Source: Candidatus Kaistella beijingensis
GTDB taxonomy: Bacteria > Bacteroidota > Bacteroidia > Flavobacteriales > Weeksellaceae
DNA: 64,000 bases
Direction: 5' to 3'
Assembly (NCBI RefSeq): GCF_020084865.1
Contig: NZ_CP071953.1
Coordinates: 868,001 to 932,000 of the forward strand
Shown here: piece by piece, positions 1 through 9,292 of the stretch
How positions within the stretch are numbered: the first letter of the stretch is position 1
How the letters are laid out: each line of letters starts with the position of its first letter
Program-made: the position numbers and the translations under genes
The notes under the pieces: generated by a model
What the model was told of the DNA's origin: nothing
The model's input: the letters and a program-made list of their open reading frames with translations, nothing else
The model's database searches: none

Positions 1-12
1 TGTCCTTACAAA

Positions 13-1143
13 CTACATTCCAATCACCGGCATCGAAAGCATCAGGATATTTTCCTCGTCCTCCAACCCGTCAACCGGCTCGATGATTCCTGGTCGGTTC
101 GGTTGAGACATTTTCATCGTGATATCGTCTGCGGAAAGAACGGATAACATTTCCGTCAAAAATTTGGAACTAAAACCGATGTTGATGTCTTCCCCGTTGT
201 AATCGCAAGGAATCTGCATGTCTGCTTTGTTAGCGTATTCGGTGTCTTCTGCGTGAAGGTGAAGAATATTTCCCGACAGTTTGAAACGAACCTGATTCGT
301 CGATTTGTTCGACATAATCGAAGCTCTTCTGATGGAATTCAACAAAAGGTTTCGGTTGATAGTCAAAACGTTCGGGTTCTCTTTTGGAATTACCGCAGAA
401 TAATTCGGGTATTTTCCATCGATTAATCTACAAATCCAAATATTGTTTCCGAAAGTGAATTTCGCCATATTTTCGTTGAACTCAATCGTCACTTCGTCGT
501 TGGAACTCGCCAAAATATTTTTGAAAATTGCCAAAGGTTTTTTCGGCATGATGAATTCAATCGGTTCCGCATTGATTAAATCGGTTCTTTTGTAAACCAC
601 CAATCGGTGAGAATCCGTAGAAACGAAATTGGCTTCATCCTCTTTAAATTGGAACAAAACTCCTGTCATTACAGGTCTCAAAGAATCATTGCTGGTTGCA
701 AACAAAGTGTTATTCAATGCTTCCGACAAAACTCCGGCAGAAATTTTCACGCTTTGTGCAGCGTCAAATTCGGGAAGCTCAGGATAATCTTCTGCATTGT
801 CGAGAGCGACTGCGAAATTATCCTTCTCGTCTAAAATTTCTAGCAAACTTCCGTTTCCATCGGCTGCATCTTTTACAGATAAAGTCAACGGTTGCTCCCC
901 GTAAGTTTTCACAAAGTCCTGGAAGATTTTTGCAGGAACAGCAAATTTTCCGTTATCGTCGGATTTCACTTCCAATGAGGTGATTAAAGTAGTTTCACCG
1001 TCGGAAGCAGTTATTTTAAGGTTATTTTCTTCAAGCTCAAAAAGATAATTTTCAAGAATCGGTCGTGACTGAGAACTGGAAATTACACCGCTCACCGTGT
1101 TCAAAGCTTTCTGTAATTCGCCACTTGCAACTATAAACTTCAT
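13..1143 (-). CDS. dnaN: DNA polymerase III beta subunit (sliding clamp)
   Basis: 376 residues, the normal length for the ring-shaped clamp that tethers the replicative polymerase to DNA. The protein starts MKFIVASGELQKALNTV, the family's usual N-terminus, and shows the three repeated clamp domains along its length. The C-terminus ends SMPVIGM, matching the conserved MPM/MPV hydrophobic tail that borders the clamp-binding pocket. The ATG is at the expected place and no upstream in-frame extension is needed. It stands alone here; no dnaA or oriC is next to it. Family assignment is secure from sequence pattern alone. Confidence 0.97.
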   Translation of the reverse strand: MKFIVASGELQKALNTVSGVISSSQSRPILENYLFELEENNLKITASDGETTLITSLEVKSDDNGKFAVPAKIFQDFVKTYGEQPLTLSVKDAADGNGSLLEILDEKDNFAVALDNAEDYPELPEFDAAQSVKISAGVLSEALNNTLFATSNDSLRPVMTGVLFQFKEDEANFVSTDSHRLVVYKRTDLINAEPIEFIMPKKPLAIFKNILASSNDEVTIEFNENMAKFTFGNNIWICRLIDGKYPNYSAVIPKENPNVLTINRNLLLNSIRRASIMSNKSTNQVRFKLSGNILHLHAEDTEYANKADMQIPCDYNGEDINIGFSSKFLTEMLSVLSADDITMKMSQPNRPGIIEPVDGLEDEENILMLSMPVIGM

Positions 1144-1179
1144 TGGATAATGTATATTTTTATTTAAGTCAAATCTAAT

Positions 1180-1218
1180 GCGGACATTTCATCCGCAAAT
1201 TTAATTTTGACAAATATA
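1180..1218 (-). promoter_or_regulatory. dnaN leader: -7 box and 5'-UTR hairpin
   Basis: Reading toward dnaN, a perfect Bacteroidota -7 element (TATATTTG) lies at 1211-1218. It is followed by a short hairpin (GCGGA at 1192-1196 pairing with TCCGC at 1180-1184, in minus-strand reading) about 40 nt before the ATG. No TTTG -33 element sits at the standard spacing, so the promoter call rests on the -7 box only. The hairpin could be chance. Confidence 0.4.
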
Positions 1219-1287
1219 AGGATTTGACGCAAATTAAGGAAACAAACTTCAACTTTAAAAAACCAAAATCAGGAAAAGTTATCAACA

Positions 1288-2001
1288 TTAATCAGCACCC
1301 GGAAAGTTGTAGTTTTTATCATCTGAATCATCAATGGTAAGGTTGAGCGCCAAGTATAAAAAATGTAAATTTTTGTTGCCCGATTTTGCAAATTCCCTTT
1401 GCCAAAGATAACCTGAAGCAATCCCAAAATTTTCATCAATTTGATAACCAATTCCACCATAAACACGGTTTCTAGCAAAACTCGGCTTCTCCGTAACGAA
1501 GAAAATTTCGTCATAAACGTTGGCGAAAACAGTTCCTGGTTTTACGGATTCTGAATTGAGCGGAACTGAAATATTCAAACGATAGCGAAAACGATAACGG
1601 TCGGAATGCAAATCTTTCTGTGGATCATAAAACCAACTCTTTTCTGCACGAAAACGGTTTTCAAACTTGAATTTTCCTGATTTCAAATCAATCACATCTT
1701 GCAGCCAAACTCGGAATTCTTCTTTATCCAAACTGTGGCTTTTGTAAGTTACATATCTCCCGATTCCGATGAAAGGTTTGTGGTTTTTGGTCAGATTATA
1801 ACCGATTCCACCTTTGATTTCATAATAATCGGGATAGGAATAATCTTCAATTCCACGAAGTTGACCTTCACCGTAAAGGAAAAATTTGGGATGAAATTTA
1901 TAGGTAACCGTTAAAGCATTAAAACTTGAAATGTGCTCGTTTTGCGCTGAAACATTGGAAAATAAAAAAGAAAGGAGAAGAATGAAGAACCATTTTTTCA
2001 T
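1288..2001 (-). CDS. DUF2490 family outer-membrane protein
   Basis: 237 residues with a cleavable signal peptide (KKWFFILLLSFLFSNVSAQ, ending in the AQ typical of flavobacterial exported proteins). The rest alternates aromatic and polar residues in strand-like blocks (for example VTYKFHPKFFLYGEGQLRG) and resembles the DUF2490 beta-barrel family. The function of that family is not established. It lies 58 bp downstream of the TonB receptor on the same strand and may be cotranscribed with it. The start is the only Met that keeps the signal peptide intact. Confidence 0.8.
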   Translation of the reverse strand: MKKWFFILLLSFLFSNVSAQNEHISSFNALTVTYKFHPKFFLYGEGQLRGIEDYSYPDYYEIKGGIGYNLTKNHKPFIGIGRYVTYKSHSLDKEEFRVWLQDVIDLKSGKFKFENRFRAEKSWFYDPQKDLHSDRYRFRYRLNISVPLNSESVKPGTVFANVYDEIFFVTEKPSFARNRVYGGIGYQIDENFGIASGYLWQREFAKSGNKNLHFLYLALNLTIDDSDDKNYNFPGAD

Positions 2002-2059
2002 CCTTCAAAATTAAGGAATTTTTCAATATTACGAAATGGTAATATTTGAAAACCGCCAA

Positions 2060-3868
2060 TTACAGTCCTATTTTATAACTAAAACCTACATGAAACCAAC
2101 GTTTTGGCATCGGAACTCCAAAAGTTTCTGTATAGTCCGAATTCGTGATGTTGTTGATTAAAATGTAAAGCTGAATGTTTTTGAAATCGTAATTCAGTTT
2201 TTCGTCCAAGATTTGATAACTTCCGGTAGAAACTCTTTCATTATATCTGTAAATCAATTGATTAGTAAAATTTTTCAGAAATCGGTTTTCTAATTTTGCG
2301 ACGAATTGATGTTTCAAATTTTCCATCACATATCTCGATATCAAATCTTTAGGTTCTTTTGCTTTGCTTTCTAAAAAAGTGTAACCCACTGAATAGGATT
2401 TTAGGAATGAATTAAAACTTTGCCCGAATTCAACCTCGATTCCTTTTGTATTGATGTTTCCGATGTTTTCAGCTTTCCAGATATCGGTTGGAGATTTCTT
2501 CACCCAATCGATGGAGTTTTCAGAATTCCGCATAAATCCGCTCACTTTTCCCAAAAAATTATTCTGCTGAAAGCGGTAACCGATCTCTGCTGAAACTGCG
2601 TTTTCCGGCCTCAAATCAGGATTTCCGCTTTCTGTTTTGCTCACGTAATACAAATCCGTGAAAGTTGGAATGCGGTTGACTTTAGCAAGATTTCCGTAGA
2701 TTTTATGGTTTTCACTAAACTCGAAACCAACATCAATTCCGGGATAGAAAAAATTTCCCTCGTTAGCGAAATTCGACCATGAAATTCCGGGTGAAATGTT
2801 CAATTTATTTTCAAGCAAAGAAAAATGATGCTCCAAGAAAACCTGTGTTATAAACCTTTCGCGATGACCGAGGTTGTTGCTCGCCAAAAATTCTTTTCGC
2901 AATTCTAAGCCTAATCCGGTTGTTCCCAAAGAAGAATGGTAACTTCCGTTGATTTCTCCACCGATGTTATTTCCAATGTGCATGTTTCGATAAATTTCCG
3001 GTTTTTGTCGGTTGAAAAGATACCTATCCTGTCCTCTCCTCCAATAAATGTTTGAATTGAAGTTAAAGTTTTCAAACTTCTTATCCAAAGCCAAACTCAC
3101 GACGGATGCCTGAGTTTCTTCATACTGTTCTGTTGCCGATGGACTTGCATAAAAACCGTTTGCGCCGAACTTCTTTTCTTGAATTCCCGCCTGAAAACGA
3201 AAATTTCCGTTCTCTAACTTGTACTGATTTTGATAAAAAACATTATTGATTTTGTAATCCGTATTGTGACGATAACCGGAAGAAGTTTCAGAATTCGCCT
3301 GAAAAAAATGAGAGAATTTTTCATTTCCGAAATTTGCTCCCAAGCCTAAAGAAAATGTTTTATAATCACCTCCTTCCGCAGAAATAATTACAGCTTTTTC
3401 GGAAACAGGTTTGGTAACAATATTCACAACTCCCGCATACGCATTTTGCCCGAAACGCCTTGAAGCAGGACCTTTCACGATTTCAATTCTTTCCACAGAA
3501 GCCAAATCGAAAGGAACACTCATCGAATTGTGACCAGTTTGTGAATCGTTCATTCTAATTCCGTTCACCAAAATCAAAACCTGCTCAAAACTGCTTCCAC
3601 GCATCGAAATATCCGCCTGAACACCGTTTCCTCCTCTTTTTCTGATATCAAGTCCTGTAAATTGGGCTAAAATTTCCTCCACACTTTTTGCTGGGGAATT
3701 CTCGATTTCTTTTCTGGTGACGACTGTAATGTTTTCGTTTACTTTGTTAAGCGGAAGGTTTAAAAATTTGCCTTGAACAATAACTTCGTTGATTCCTCTC
3801 TCTTTTTCCTGAGCATTTAAATTGAGCAACGTTAGGAAACACCAAATCGTTAAGATTTCTTTTTTCAT
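2060..3868 (-). CDS. TonB-dependent outer-membrane receptor, BtuB-like
   Basis: About 602 residues from the chosen ATG at 3866-3868, which opens a signal peptide (MKKEILTIWCFLTLLNLNAQ). A longer reading to 3949 would bury that peptide, so the inner start is preferred. After the peptide comes a TonB-box-like INEVIVQG. The plug domain follows (IRKRGGNG.. MRGSSFEQVLILVNGIRMND, then VERIEIVKGPASRRFGQNAYAGVVNIVT), and then a C-terminal beta-barrel. Overall it resembles cobalamin/siderophore receptors of the BtuB group. The substrate cannot be told from sequence. It is divergent from the DUF5916 gene across a 242-bp gap that carries palindromes. Confidence 0.9.
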   Translation of the reverse strand: MKKEILTIWCFLTLLNLNAQEKERGINEVIVQGKFLNLPLNKVNENITVVTRKEIENSPAKSVEEILAQFTGLDIRKRGGNGVQADISMRGSSFEQVLILVNGIRMNDSQTGHNSMSVPFDLASVERIEIVKGPASRRFGQNAYAGVVNIVTKPVSEKAVIISAEGGDYKTFSLGLGANFGNEKFSHFFQANSETSSGYRHNTDYKINNVFYQNQYKLENGNFRFQAGIQEKKFGANGFYASPSATEQYEETQASVVSLALDKKFENFNFNSNIYWRRGQDRYLFNRQKPEIYRNMHIGNNIGGEINGSYHSSLGTTGLGLELRKEFLASNNLGHRERFITQVFLEHHFSLLENKLNISPGISWSNFANEGNFFYPGIDVGFEFSENHKIYGNLAKVNRIPTFTDLYYVSKTESGNPDLRPENAVSAEIGYRFQQNNFLGKVSGFMRNSENSIDWVKKSPTDIWKAENIGNINTKGIEVEFGQSFNSFLKSYSVGYTFLESKAKEPKDLISRYVMENLKHQFVAKLENRFLKNFTNQLIYRYNERVSTGSYQILDEKLNYDFKNIQLYILINNITNSDYTETFGVPMPKRWFHVGFSYKIGL

Positions 3869-3892
3869 TTTATCAGATTTTCTCATTTTTTT

Positions 3893-3938
3893 TATCGATA
3901 CAGCAATCACTTTAATTTTTAAATTATTAGTATCGATA
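3893..3938. repeat. two TATCGATA palindromes upstream of the TonB receptor
   Basis: The 8-bp palindrome TATCGATA occurs at 3893-3900 and again at 3931-3938, 38 bp apart, within the leader of the TonB receptor. Two copies this close are suggestive of paired operator half-sites, but 8-bp AT-rich palindromes are not rare, so this is only a candidate. Confidence 0.3.
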
Positions 3939-4014
3939 ATACTTTTCATTAATTTACGGCGACAAATTAATTAAGAAATCCGCAAAGAAAAAAGTGGTTT
4001 TTGAATAAAAAATA

Positions 4015-4027
4015 TTGTACAGTACAA
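4015..4027. promoter_or_regulatory. 13-bp palindrome, candidate operator
   Basis: TTGTACAGTACAA is a perfect inverted repeat (TTGTAC-A-GTACAA) roughly midway between the divergent TonB receptor and DUF5916 genes. Position and symmetry fit a dimeric regulator site serving one or both genes. The cognate regulator is unknown. Confidence 0.4.
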
Positions 4028-4110
4028 CAGCTAAAAAATTTAGTTTTCAAAGGATGTAACAAAATACCTTAATGGCTTGTCTTATCAATAACAAAAATCA
4101 AAACCCATTA

Positions 4111-6528
4111 ATGAAAACCCGAATTACAGGTTTAACTGCTCTTTTTCTTTTGAACTTTACTTTTAGTCAACAAGTTGAAAATACCGAAATTTCAAGAAAA
4201 ACAGTCACCGCTATAAAAGTATCTGAAGCTCCCAAAATTGACGGAATTTTAGATGAAGAAGCGTGGAAAAATGTTCCTTCAGCTTCTGATTTTATTGAAA
4301 GAAGACCCAACAACGGAGCAAAAATTCCCGAAAATTTCCGCTCGGAAGTGAAGGTTTTGTACGATGATACCGGAGTTTATTTTGGGGCGACTTTATACGA
4401 TAATGAACCTTCAAAAATCGCCAAAGAACTTACCGAAAGAGACAATATTGAAACCGATGATATTTTCGGAGTTACGATTAATGGTTATAACGACCATCAA
4501 CAAAGTTTGGAATTTCTCGTTTTACCGAGCGGTGTTCAATTCGATGCAAAACTCACCACTTCAATGGGAGAAGACGGAAGTTGGAACGGAGTGTGGTATT
4601 CTGCGGCAAAAATCACGGATTTTGGTTGGGTGGTTGAAATGAAGATTCCTTATTCCGAACTTCGTTTCCCGAAGAAAAATGTTCAGGAATGGGGAATTAA
4701 TTTCTTAAGGCTGGTTCACCGAACAAGCGCGATGTACGACTGGAATTTCGTCAATAACAAAACAGGTTCTTACATGCTTTACGACGGAGTTTTGCAGGGA
4801 ATTGAAAATATCAATCCACCAATTCGGCTTTCGTTTCTCCCCTATTTTTCGACTTATTTAAATAATTTTGAAGGAAAAACAGAAGTGAATGTAAATGGTG
4901 GAATGGACTTAAAATACGGAATTAACGACGCCTTTACTTTAGACCTTACGCTGATTCCTGATTTTGGGCAGACCTCTTTTGACAAATCGGTTTTGAATCT
5001 TTCTCCTTTTGAAGTTCAGTTTCAGGAACAACGTCCGTTTTTCACTGAAGGAACCGAGCTTTTTAGTAAAGGAGAACTATTTTATTCAAGAAGAATTGGT
5101 GGAAATCCGTCAAAAGAAGCGGAACTTTACAATGATGAAGAATTCGTAAAAAATCCTGATAAAGTAAAATTATTTAATGCCTTAAAAATTTCAGGAAGAA
5201 CCAACAAAGGTTTGGGAATCGGCTTTTTCAATGCGGTTACGGAAAAAACAACTGCTGAAATTCGGAATCTCAATACCGGCGAAATTCGAAAAGAAGTTAC
5301 CGAACCATGGGCGAATTACAATGTGATGGTTTTGGACCAAAGATTTCAGGGAAATTCTTCGGTAACGCTCGTGAATACGAATGTGACGCGTGATGGGAAT
5401 TTCAGGGATTCGAATGTGACGGGTTTTCTTTGGGACATTAAAAATAAAGATAACAGCTACAATTATTACGGAACGGTTAAAGGAAGTTTTGTGATGAACG
5501 ATGGGACAAAATTTGGAAATGCGGCAAAAGCAGGTTTCGGCAAAATTTCCGGCGTTCATCGATATGATTTTAATGGATTTTATAGAACTAAAAATTACGA
5601 CATCAACGATTTGGGATATCTGGACAAAACCAATTTCTATACTTTAAACGGAAACTATTCTTATCGATATTTAAAACCAAAAGGAAATCTGAACAATTTG
5701 AATTATAATTTGAATGTTTCCACAAGCAGAAGATTAGACCACGATTTGTTTACCAACTTCAATATCCATCAGGAAATTGTTTTGACCAATAAAGAATTTT
5801 TCACATTTGGAGGCGGGATTTTAACCACTCCATTTGGAGAAAACGACATTTACGAACCTCGAACTGCAGGACGATTTTTAAAAATTCCCGAAATGATTGA
5901 CGGCTGGATTTTCATCAATACCGACAACCGAAAAAAATTACGCATCAACACTTATGTGGATTATTACACCTATAACGAAAAAGGAAGATATTGGCTGCGT
6001 TACGAGTTTAATCCCAGTTACAAATTTTCAGACAAATTGAGACTTTATTATGGTTTTGGGGGAGACTATCTGAATAACGACAAAGGATTTGCAGGAAAAG
6101 AGGGAAGTGAAATTTTCATCGGAAACCGAAACCGTTTCACGATCAGCAACGAGCTCACTTCACAATACACCATCAACAATAAAATGGCGGTGAATCTGTC
6201 TTTCCGCCATTATTATTCAGATGTTACCTATAAAAATTTCTACACTTTAAATCAAGACGGAACTTACACCGACACCAATCTTTTCACCAAAAACAAAAAC
6301 GGAACCTTCAATTCCTGGAACGTCGATTTGCGTTACTCGTGGTGGTTTGCTCCGGGAAGTCAGCTGACTTTGCTTTATAGAAATGCCGTTGGAAATTATT
6401 TGGAAACCTCTCGACTTGGGTTTAAAGATAATTTCAACCGATTATTTGACGAACCGATGGTGAATAACATTTCGCTGAAACTGACGTATTATATTGATTA
6501 CAATTGGGCGAAGAGTTGGTTAAACTAA
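4111..6528 (+). CDS. DUF5916 protein with N-terminal CBM9-like domain
   Basis: 805 residues from ATG 4111, which starts the signal peptide MKTRITGLTALFLLNFTFSQ; a start 39 bp upstream only adds a polar leader. Residues about 30-210 look like a family 9 carbohydrate-binding-like module (opening with IDGILDEEAWKNVP), and the C-terminal two thirds are the DUF5916 region with strand-rich, barrel-like sequence. Such proteins are frequent in Bacteroidota and sit in the outer membrane or periplasm; their role is undefined. It is divergent from a TonB receptor, which hints at envelope transport or signalling. Family call good, function open. Confidence 0.85.
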   Translation: MKTRITGLTALFLLNFTFSQQVENTEISRKTVTAIKVSEAPKIDGILDEEAWKNVPSASDFIERRPNNGAKIPENFRSEVKVLYDDTGVYFGATLYDNEPSKIAKELTERDNIETDDIFGVTINGYNDHQQSLEFLVLPSGVQFDAKLTTSMGEDGSWNGVWYSAAKITDFGWVVEMKIPYSELRFPKKNVQEWGINFLRLVHRTSAMYDWNFVNNKTGSYMLYDGVLQGIENINPPIRLSFLPYFSTYLNNFEGKTEVNVNGGMDLKYGINDAFTLDLTLIPDFGQTSFDKSVLNLSPFEVQFQEQRPFFTEGTELFSKGELFYSRRIGGNPSKEAELYNDEEFVKNPDKVKLFNALKISGRTNKGLGIGFFNAVTEKTTAEIRNLNTGEIRKEVTEPWANYNVMVLDQRFQGNSSVTLVNTNVTRDGNFRDSNVTGFLWDIKNKDNSYNYYGTVKGSFVMNDGTKFGNAAKAGFGKISGVHRYDFNGFYRTKNYDINDLGYLDKTNFYTLNGNYSYRYLKPKGNLNNLNYNLNVSTSRRLDHDLFTNFNIHQEIVLTNKEFFTFGGGILTTPFGENDIYEPRTAGRFLKIPEMIDGWIFINTDNRKKLRINTYVDYYTYNEKGRYWLRYEFNPSYKFSDKLRLYYGFGGDYLNNDKGFAGKEGSEIFIGNRNRFTISNELTSQYTINNKMAVNLSFRHYYSDVTYKNFYTLNQDGTYTDTNLFTKNKNGTFNSWNVDLRYSWWFAPGSQLTLLYRNAVGNYLETSRLGFKDNFNRLFDEPMVNNISLKLTYYIDYNWAKSWLN

Positions 6529-6641
6529 GGTCAATTTGCTTCGCAGTCAATTCGACTTCGTCGGTGAATGGTCAATTTTTAATAGCGAATAAGTTTTTAT
6601 AGAAAATTTCAAATTCACTGTGAAGCAAATTCACATCAAAA

Positions 6642-7652
6642 TCACAATGTTCTAAACTGTTCCAACATTCTCTTATCGTTTTCAAAAAACATTCTGATAT
6701 CGCTCATTTGATACAGCAACATCACAATTCTTTCGATTCCCATCCCAAACGCGTAGCCAGAATATTTGTCCGCATCGATATTGACGTTTTGCAAAACAGC
6801 AGGATCCACCATTCCGCAACCCATAATTTCCAACCAACCCGTTCCTTTGGTAATTCTATAATCAGTTTCTGAATTCAATCCCCAATACACATCAACTTCC
6901 GCACTTGGTTCCGTGAAAGGGAAATAAGAAGGTCGCATTCTGATTTTCGACTTCCCGAAAAGTTCGGTGGTGAAAAACTGAATGGTTTGTTTTAAATCTG
7001 CAAAACTCACTTTCTCATCGATATAAAGTCCTTCAATCTGGTGGAAAATACAGTGAGAACGGGAAGAAATCGCCTCGTTTCGGAAAACCCTACCCGGAGA
7101 AAGAATTCTAATAGGCGGCTGATTTTCTTCCATATAACGGATTTGAACCGAAGAAGTGTGCGTCCTTAACAAAATGTCAGGATTTGTTTCGATAAAAAAA
7201 GTGTCCTGCATATCTCTCGCCGGATGATATTCAGGGAGATTTAAGGCGGTGAAATTATGCCAATCGTCTTCGATTTCCGGACCGTCTGCAACTGCAAACC
7301 CGATGGATTTGAAGATTTCGATGATTCTGTTTTTCACCAAATTGATTGGATGACGAGTTCCCAATTCTGACGAAAATCCTGGTCTTGACAGATCTTCTTT
7401 TTCTAAGATGATGTTAGAAGCAGTCGCATTTTTCAGTTCCTCAAGTTTGGTTTCAACGGCTTGTTTCAAGGTATTGATTTTTTGACCGAATTCTTTTTTC
7501 TGTTCGTTTGGAACGTCTTTGAATTGGGCGAAAATATCGTTTAAAATCCCTTTTTTACCGCTGAATTTGATACGGAACTGTTCAATTTCATCTTTATTGG
7601 AAGAATTGAAATTTGCAGCTTCAACCAATAATTCATCAATCTTTTCTAACAT
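6642..7652 (-). CDS. pheS: phenylalanyl-tRNA synthetase alpha subunit
   Basis: 336 residues, standard for the alpha subunit of the (alpha-beta)2 enzyme that charges tRNA-Phe. An N-terminal coiled-coil region (about 1-85) is followed by the class II catalytic core. Motif 2 is around [23 protein letters not shown]. Motif 3 is near the C-terminus, [15 protein letters not shown]. Also visible is the typical [13 protein letters not shown] stretch. pheT is not in the window, as is common in this phylum. It lies downstream of rdgB with a -7 box in the gap. Confidence 0.97.
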   Translation of the reverse strand: MLEKIDELLVEAANFNSSNKDEIEQFRIKFSGKKGILNDIFAQFKDVPNEQKKEFGQKINTLKQAVETKLEELKNATASNIILEKEDLSRPGFSSELGTRHPINLVKNRIIEIFKSIGFAVADGPEIEDDWHNFTALNLPEYHPARDMQDTFFIETNPDILLRTHTSSVQIRYMEENQPPIRILSPGRVFRNEAISSRSHCIFHQIEGLYIDEKVSFADLKQTIQFFTTELFGKSKIRMRPSYFPFTEPSAEVDVYWGLNSETDYRITKGTGWLEIMGCGMVDPAVLQNVNIDADKYSGYAFGMGIERIVMLLYQMSDIRMFFENDKRMLEQFRTL

Positions 7653-7673
7653 TTTTTATATAATATGGAAGTG

Positions 7674-7681
7674 CAAAAATA
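7674..7681 (-). promoter_or_regulatory. -7 promoter element before pheS
   Basis: TATTTTTG on the minus strand matches TAnnTTTG exactly and lies 21 nt before the pheS ATG. No clear TTTG element lies 18-20 bp upstream, so strength is uncertain. Confidence 0.4.
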
Positions 7682-7698
7682 CGATTTTTCGATGGAAA

Positions 7699-8274
7699 TT
7701 AGTGCTCTAAAAATTTCAAGAATTTCTCAATCGCATTTTTTCGATGGCTGATTACGTTTTTTTCTTCCGGTTTCATTTCAGCGAAAGTAATTTCATGGTT
7801 TTCTGGAATAAAAATCGGGTCGTAACCGAAACCTTTTTCACCACGAGATTCTTTGATTAAATTCCCATAAACTCTGCCCTCGAAATAATTTTCACCGGTT
7901 TCATCAACAAGACACATTACGGTCACGAAATAGGCTTTTCGGTTTTCTTCACCTTTTAATTCGTCCAAAACTTTGGCAATATTTTTTGCAAAATCGTGAT
8001 TTCCTGCGTAACGTGCGGAATAAATTCCCGGCCGTCCGTCAAGTGCTTCCACAACCAATCCCGAATCATCTCCAAGACTTGGTTTTCCGGTTTTCTCAAA
8101 ACAGTATTTAGCTTTGATTAAGGCGTTTTCATGAAAGGTTTTTCCGTCCTCGACAATTTCATCGTGAATATCATAATCTGTCAGTGATGTGACATTAAAA
8201 TGTTCTCCTAAAATTTGCTGAATTTCTTCTTTTTTGTGTTGGTTGTGAGTGGCGACGAGGATTTCTTTTTTCAT
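7699..8274 (-). CDS. rdgB: XTP/dITP pyrophosphatase (RdgB/HAM1)
   Basis: 191 residues, full length for the house-cleaning enzyme that hydrolyses ITP, dITP and XTP to monophosphates and keeps deaminated purines out of nucleic acids. Family landmarks: ATHNQHKKEEI at the N-terminus (nucleotide-binding loop), SLGDDSGLVVEALDGRPGIYSARYAG in the middle (metal and substrate site), and GEKGFGYDPIF toward the end. It is on the same strand as the upstream CPBP gene, 27 bp away. Confidence 0.95.
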   Translation of the reverse strand: MKKEILVATHNQHKKEEIQQILGEHFNVTSLTDYDIHDEIVEDGKTFHENALIKAKYCFEKTGKPSLGDDSGLVVEALDGRPGIYSARYAGNHDFAKNIAKVLDELKGEENRKAYFVTVMCLVDETGENYFEGRVYGNLIKESRGEKGFGYDPIFIPENHEITFAEMKPEEKNVISHRKNAIEKFLKFLEH

Positions 8275-8275
8275 G

Positions 8276-8304
8276 AGTAATCGGTAATGAGCAATGAGTA
8301 ATTA
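8276..8304. repeat. heptad-phased tandem repeat
   Basis: Imperfect tandem units of about seven bases (gtaatcg, gtaatga, gcaatga, gtaatta) fill the gap between the CPBP gene end and the rdgB start. The same kind of repeat recurs at 10881-10911 and 16368-16390. Confidence 0.5.
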
Positions 8305-9132
8305 ATTTTCAGAGTAATGAACGCGGTATTTTTTCATAAATAAATAGTAGAAAATGCTGAACAGTACGATACCAATTCCTAAAACTACATATTCTGAAAC
8401 TTTGAAAGTCTCTGCAAAACTTTCCGTTTTTCCGTAAAAAATTAAAATTGCGGAGCAAAGATTATTGAATGCGTGCAACAGAATTGGCAAAAGCAAAGAT
8501 TTTGTTTTGTAATAAACCAGTCCCAAAACACAGCCCAACAAAACTGCACCCACCAATTGCCAAGGATTTCCATGAACCAAACCGAAAATTAACGAGGAAA
8601 AAAGTATCGCTTTCATTGGTGCAACACCTTTGTTAATCAACCCTTTCTGAATAATTCCACGAAAAACAATTTCCTCGAAAACAGGAGCCATTATGACGGC
8701 GAGAAGAATCATGGTTGCGCCGTCTTTGGTCATCTGCTCCATCAAATCAGAAAAAAATTCATAAAATTTCCCAAAGAACGGTCCCGTAACAGGAATTTGT
8801 GAAGTAATAAATTCACCAATGAACATCATTCCAAGCATCATCGGAAAAATGAGAAGATAGGTAACAAAATTGGTTGGCGAAAAATTAAAATTCAGTTTTC
8901 TTCCCGTTTCAGGTCGGGCTACAAAATAATCGAAAGCAAAAATTGCCCCTAAAAATCCTGCCGCATTCGCGATGATTAAATAAAAATCTTTGTACTGAAA
9001 ATTTTCATTAAAAACCAACATCGAAAAAATATTGGCAACGGCTACAATCGCAGTTCCGACAATCATTCCAACGAATAATGCGAATGCGCCTTTCCACCCG
9101 AAAGTGTATTTTTTTTTGGAGTTTTGGTTCAT
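8302..9132 (-). CDS. CPBP-family intramembrane metalloprotease
   Basis: 276 residues with about eight hydrophobic segments. The CPBP (Abi/CAAX protease-like) motifs are present in order: EEIVFR at residues 153-158 (EExxxR), then FGLVHG about 30 residues later, then HAFNN near 220. These supply the glutamates and histidines of the membrane-embedded metal site. Members act in prenyl-protein processing, bacteriocin immunity or unknown roles; nothing nearby indicates which. The start ATG follows directly on an AT-rich leader that holds a dispersed repeat. Confidence 0.9.
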   Translation of the reverse strand: MNQNSKKKYTFGWKGAFALFVGMIVGTAIVAVANIFSMLVFNENFQYKDFYLIIANAAGFLGAIFAFDYFVARPETGRKLNFNFSPTNFVTYLLIFPMMLGMMFIGEFITSQIPVTGPFFGKFYEFFSDLMEQMTKDGATMILLAVIMAPVFEEIVFRGIIQKGLINKGVAPMKAILFSSLIFGLVHGNPWQLVGAVLLGCVLGLVYYKTKSLLLPILLHAFNNLCSAILIFYGKTESFAETFKVSEYVVLGIGIVLFSIFYYLFMKKYRVHYSEN

Positions 9133-9170
9133 TAAAATTTAATTTCAACAAATATAGACGAAAAAATAAA

Positions 9171-9235
9171 GTTGCTACAAATACATGAATACTTTTCCTA
9201 TCATCATTTGATTCAATTCGTGCATTGGTGGCGAC
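9171..9235. repeat. dispersed inverted repeat, copy 1
   Basis: Left arm 9171-9190 and right arm 9216-9235 form an imperfect inverted repeat (15 of 20 positions). The right arm contains ATTCGTGCATTGGTGGC, nearly the same as the right arm of the element at 40746-40787. It sits between the divergent CPBP and prfC genes. Confidence 0.55.
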
Positions 9236-9292
9236 AAGGAAAGTTTTCAAATCTCGCAAAAAAATACGATTTTTGCACCCATAAAATTCAAT

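Noticed and set aside
1261..1290. DnaA box or origin near dnaN
   Set aside because: A single TTATCAACA with one mismatch is present, without a cluster, an AT-rich unwinding element or dnaA nearby.
3869..4110. Cobalamin riboswitch before the BtuB-like receptor
   Set aside because: No B12-box-like sequence or multi-stem layout was seen in the leader.
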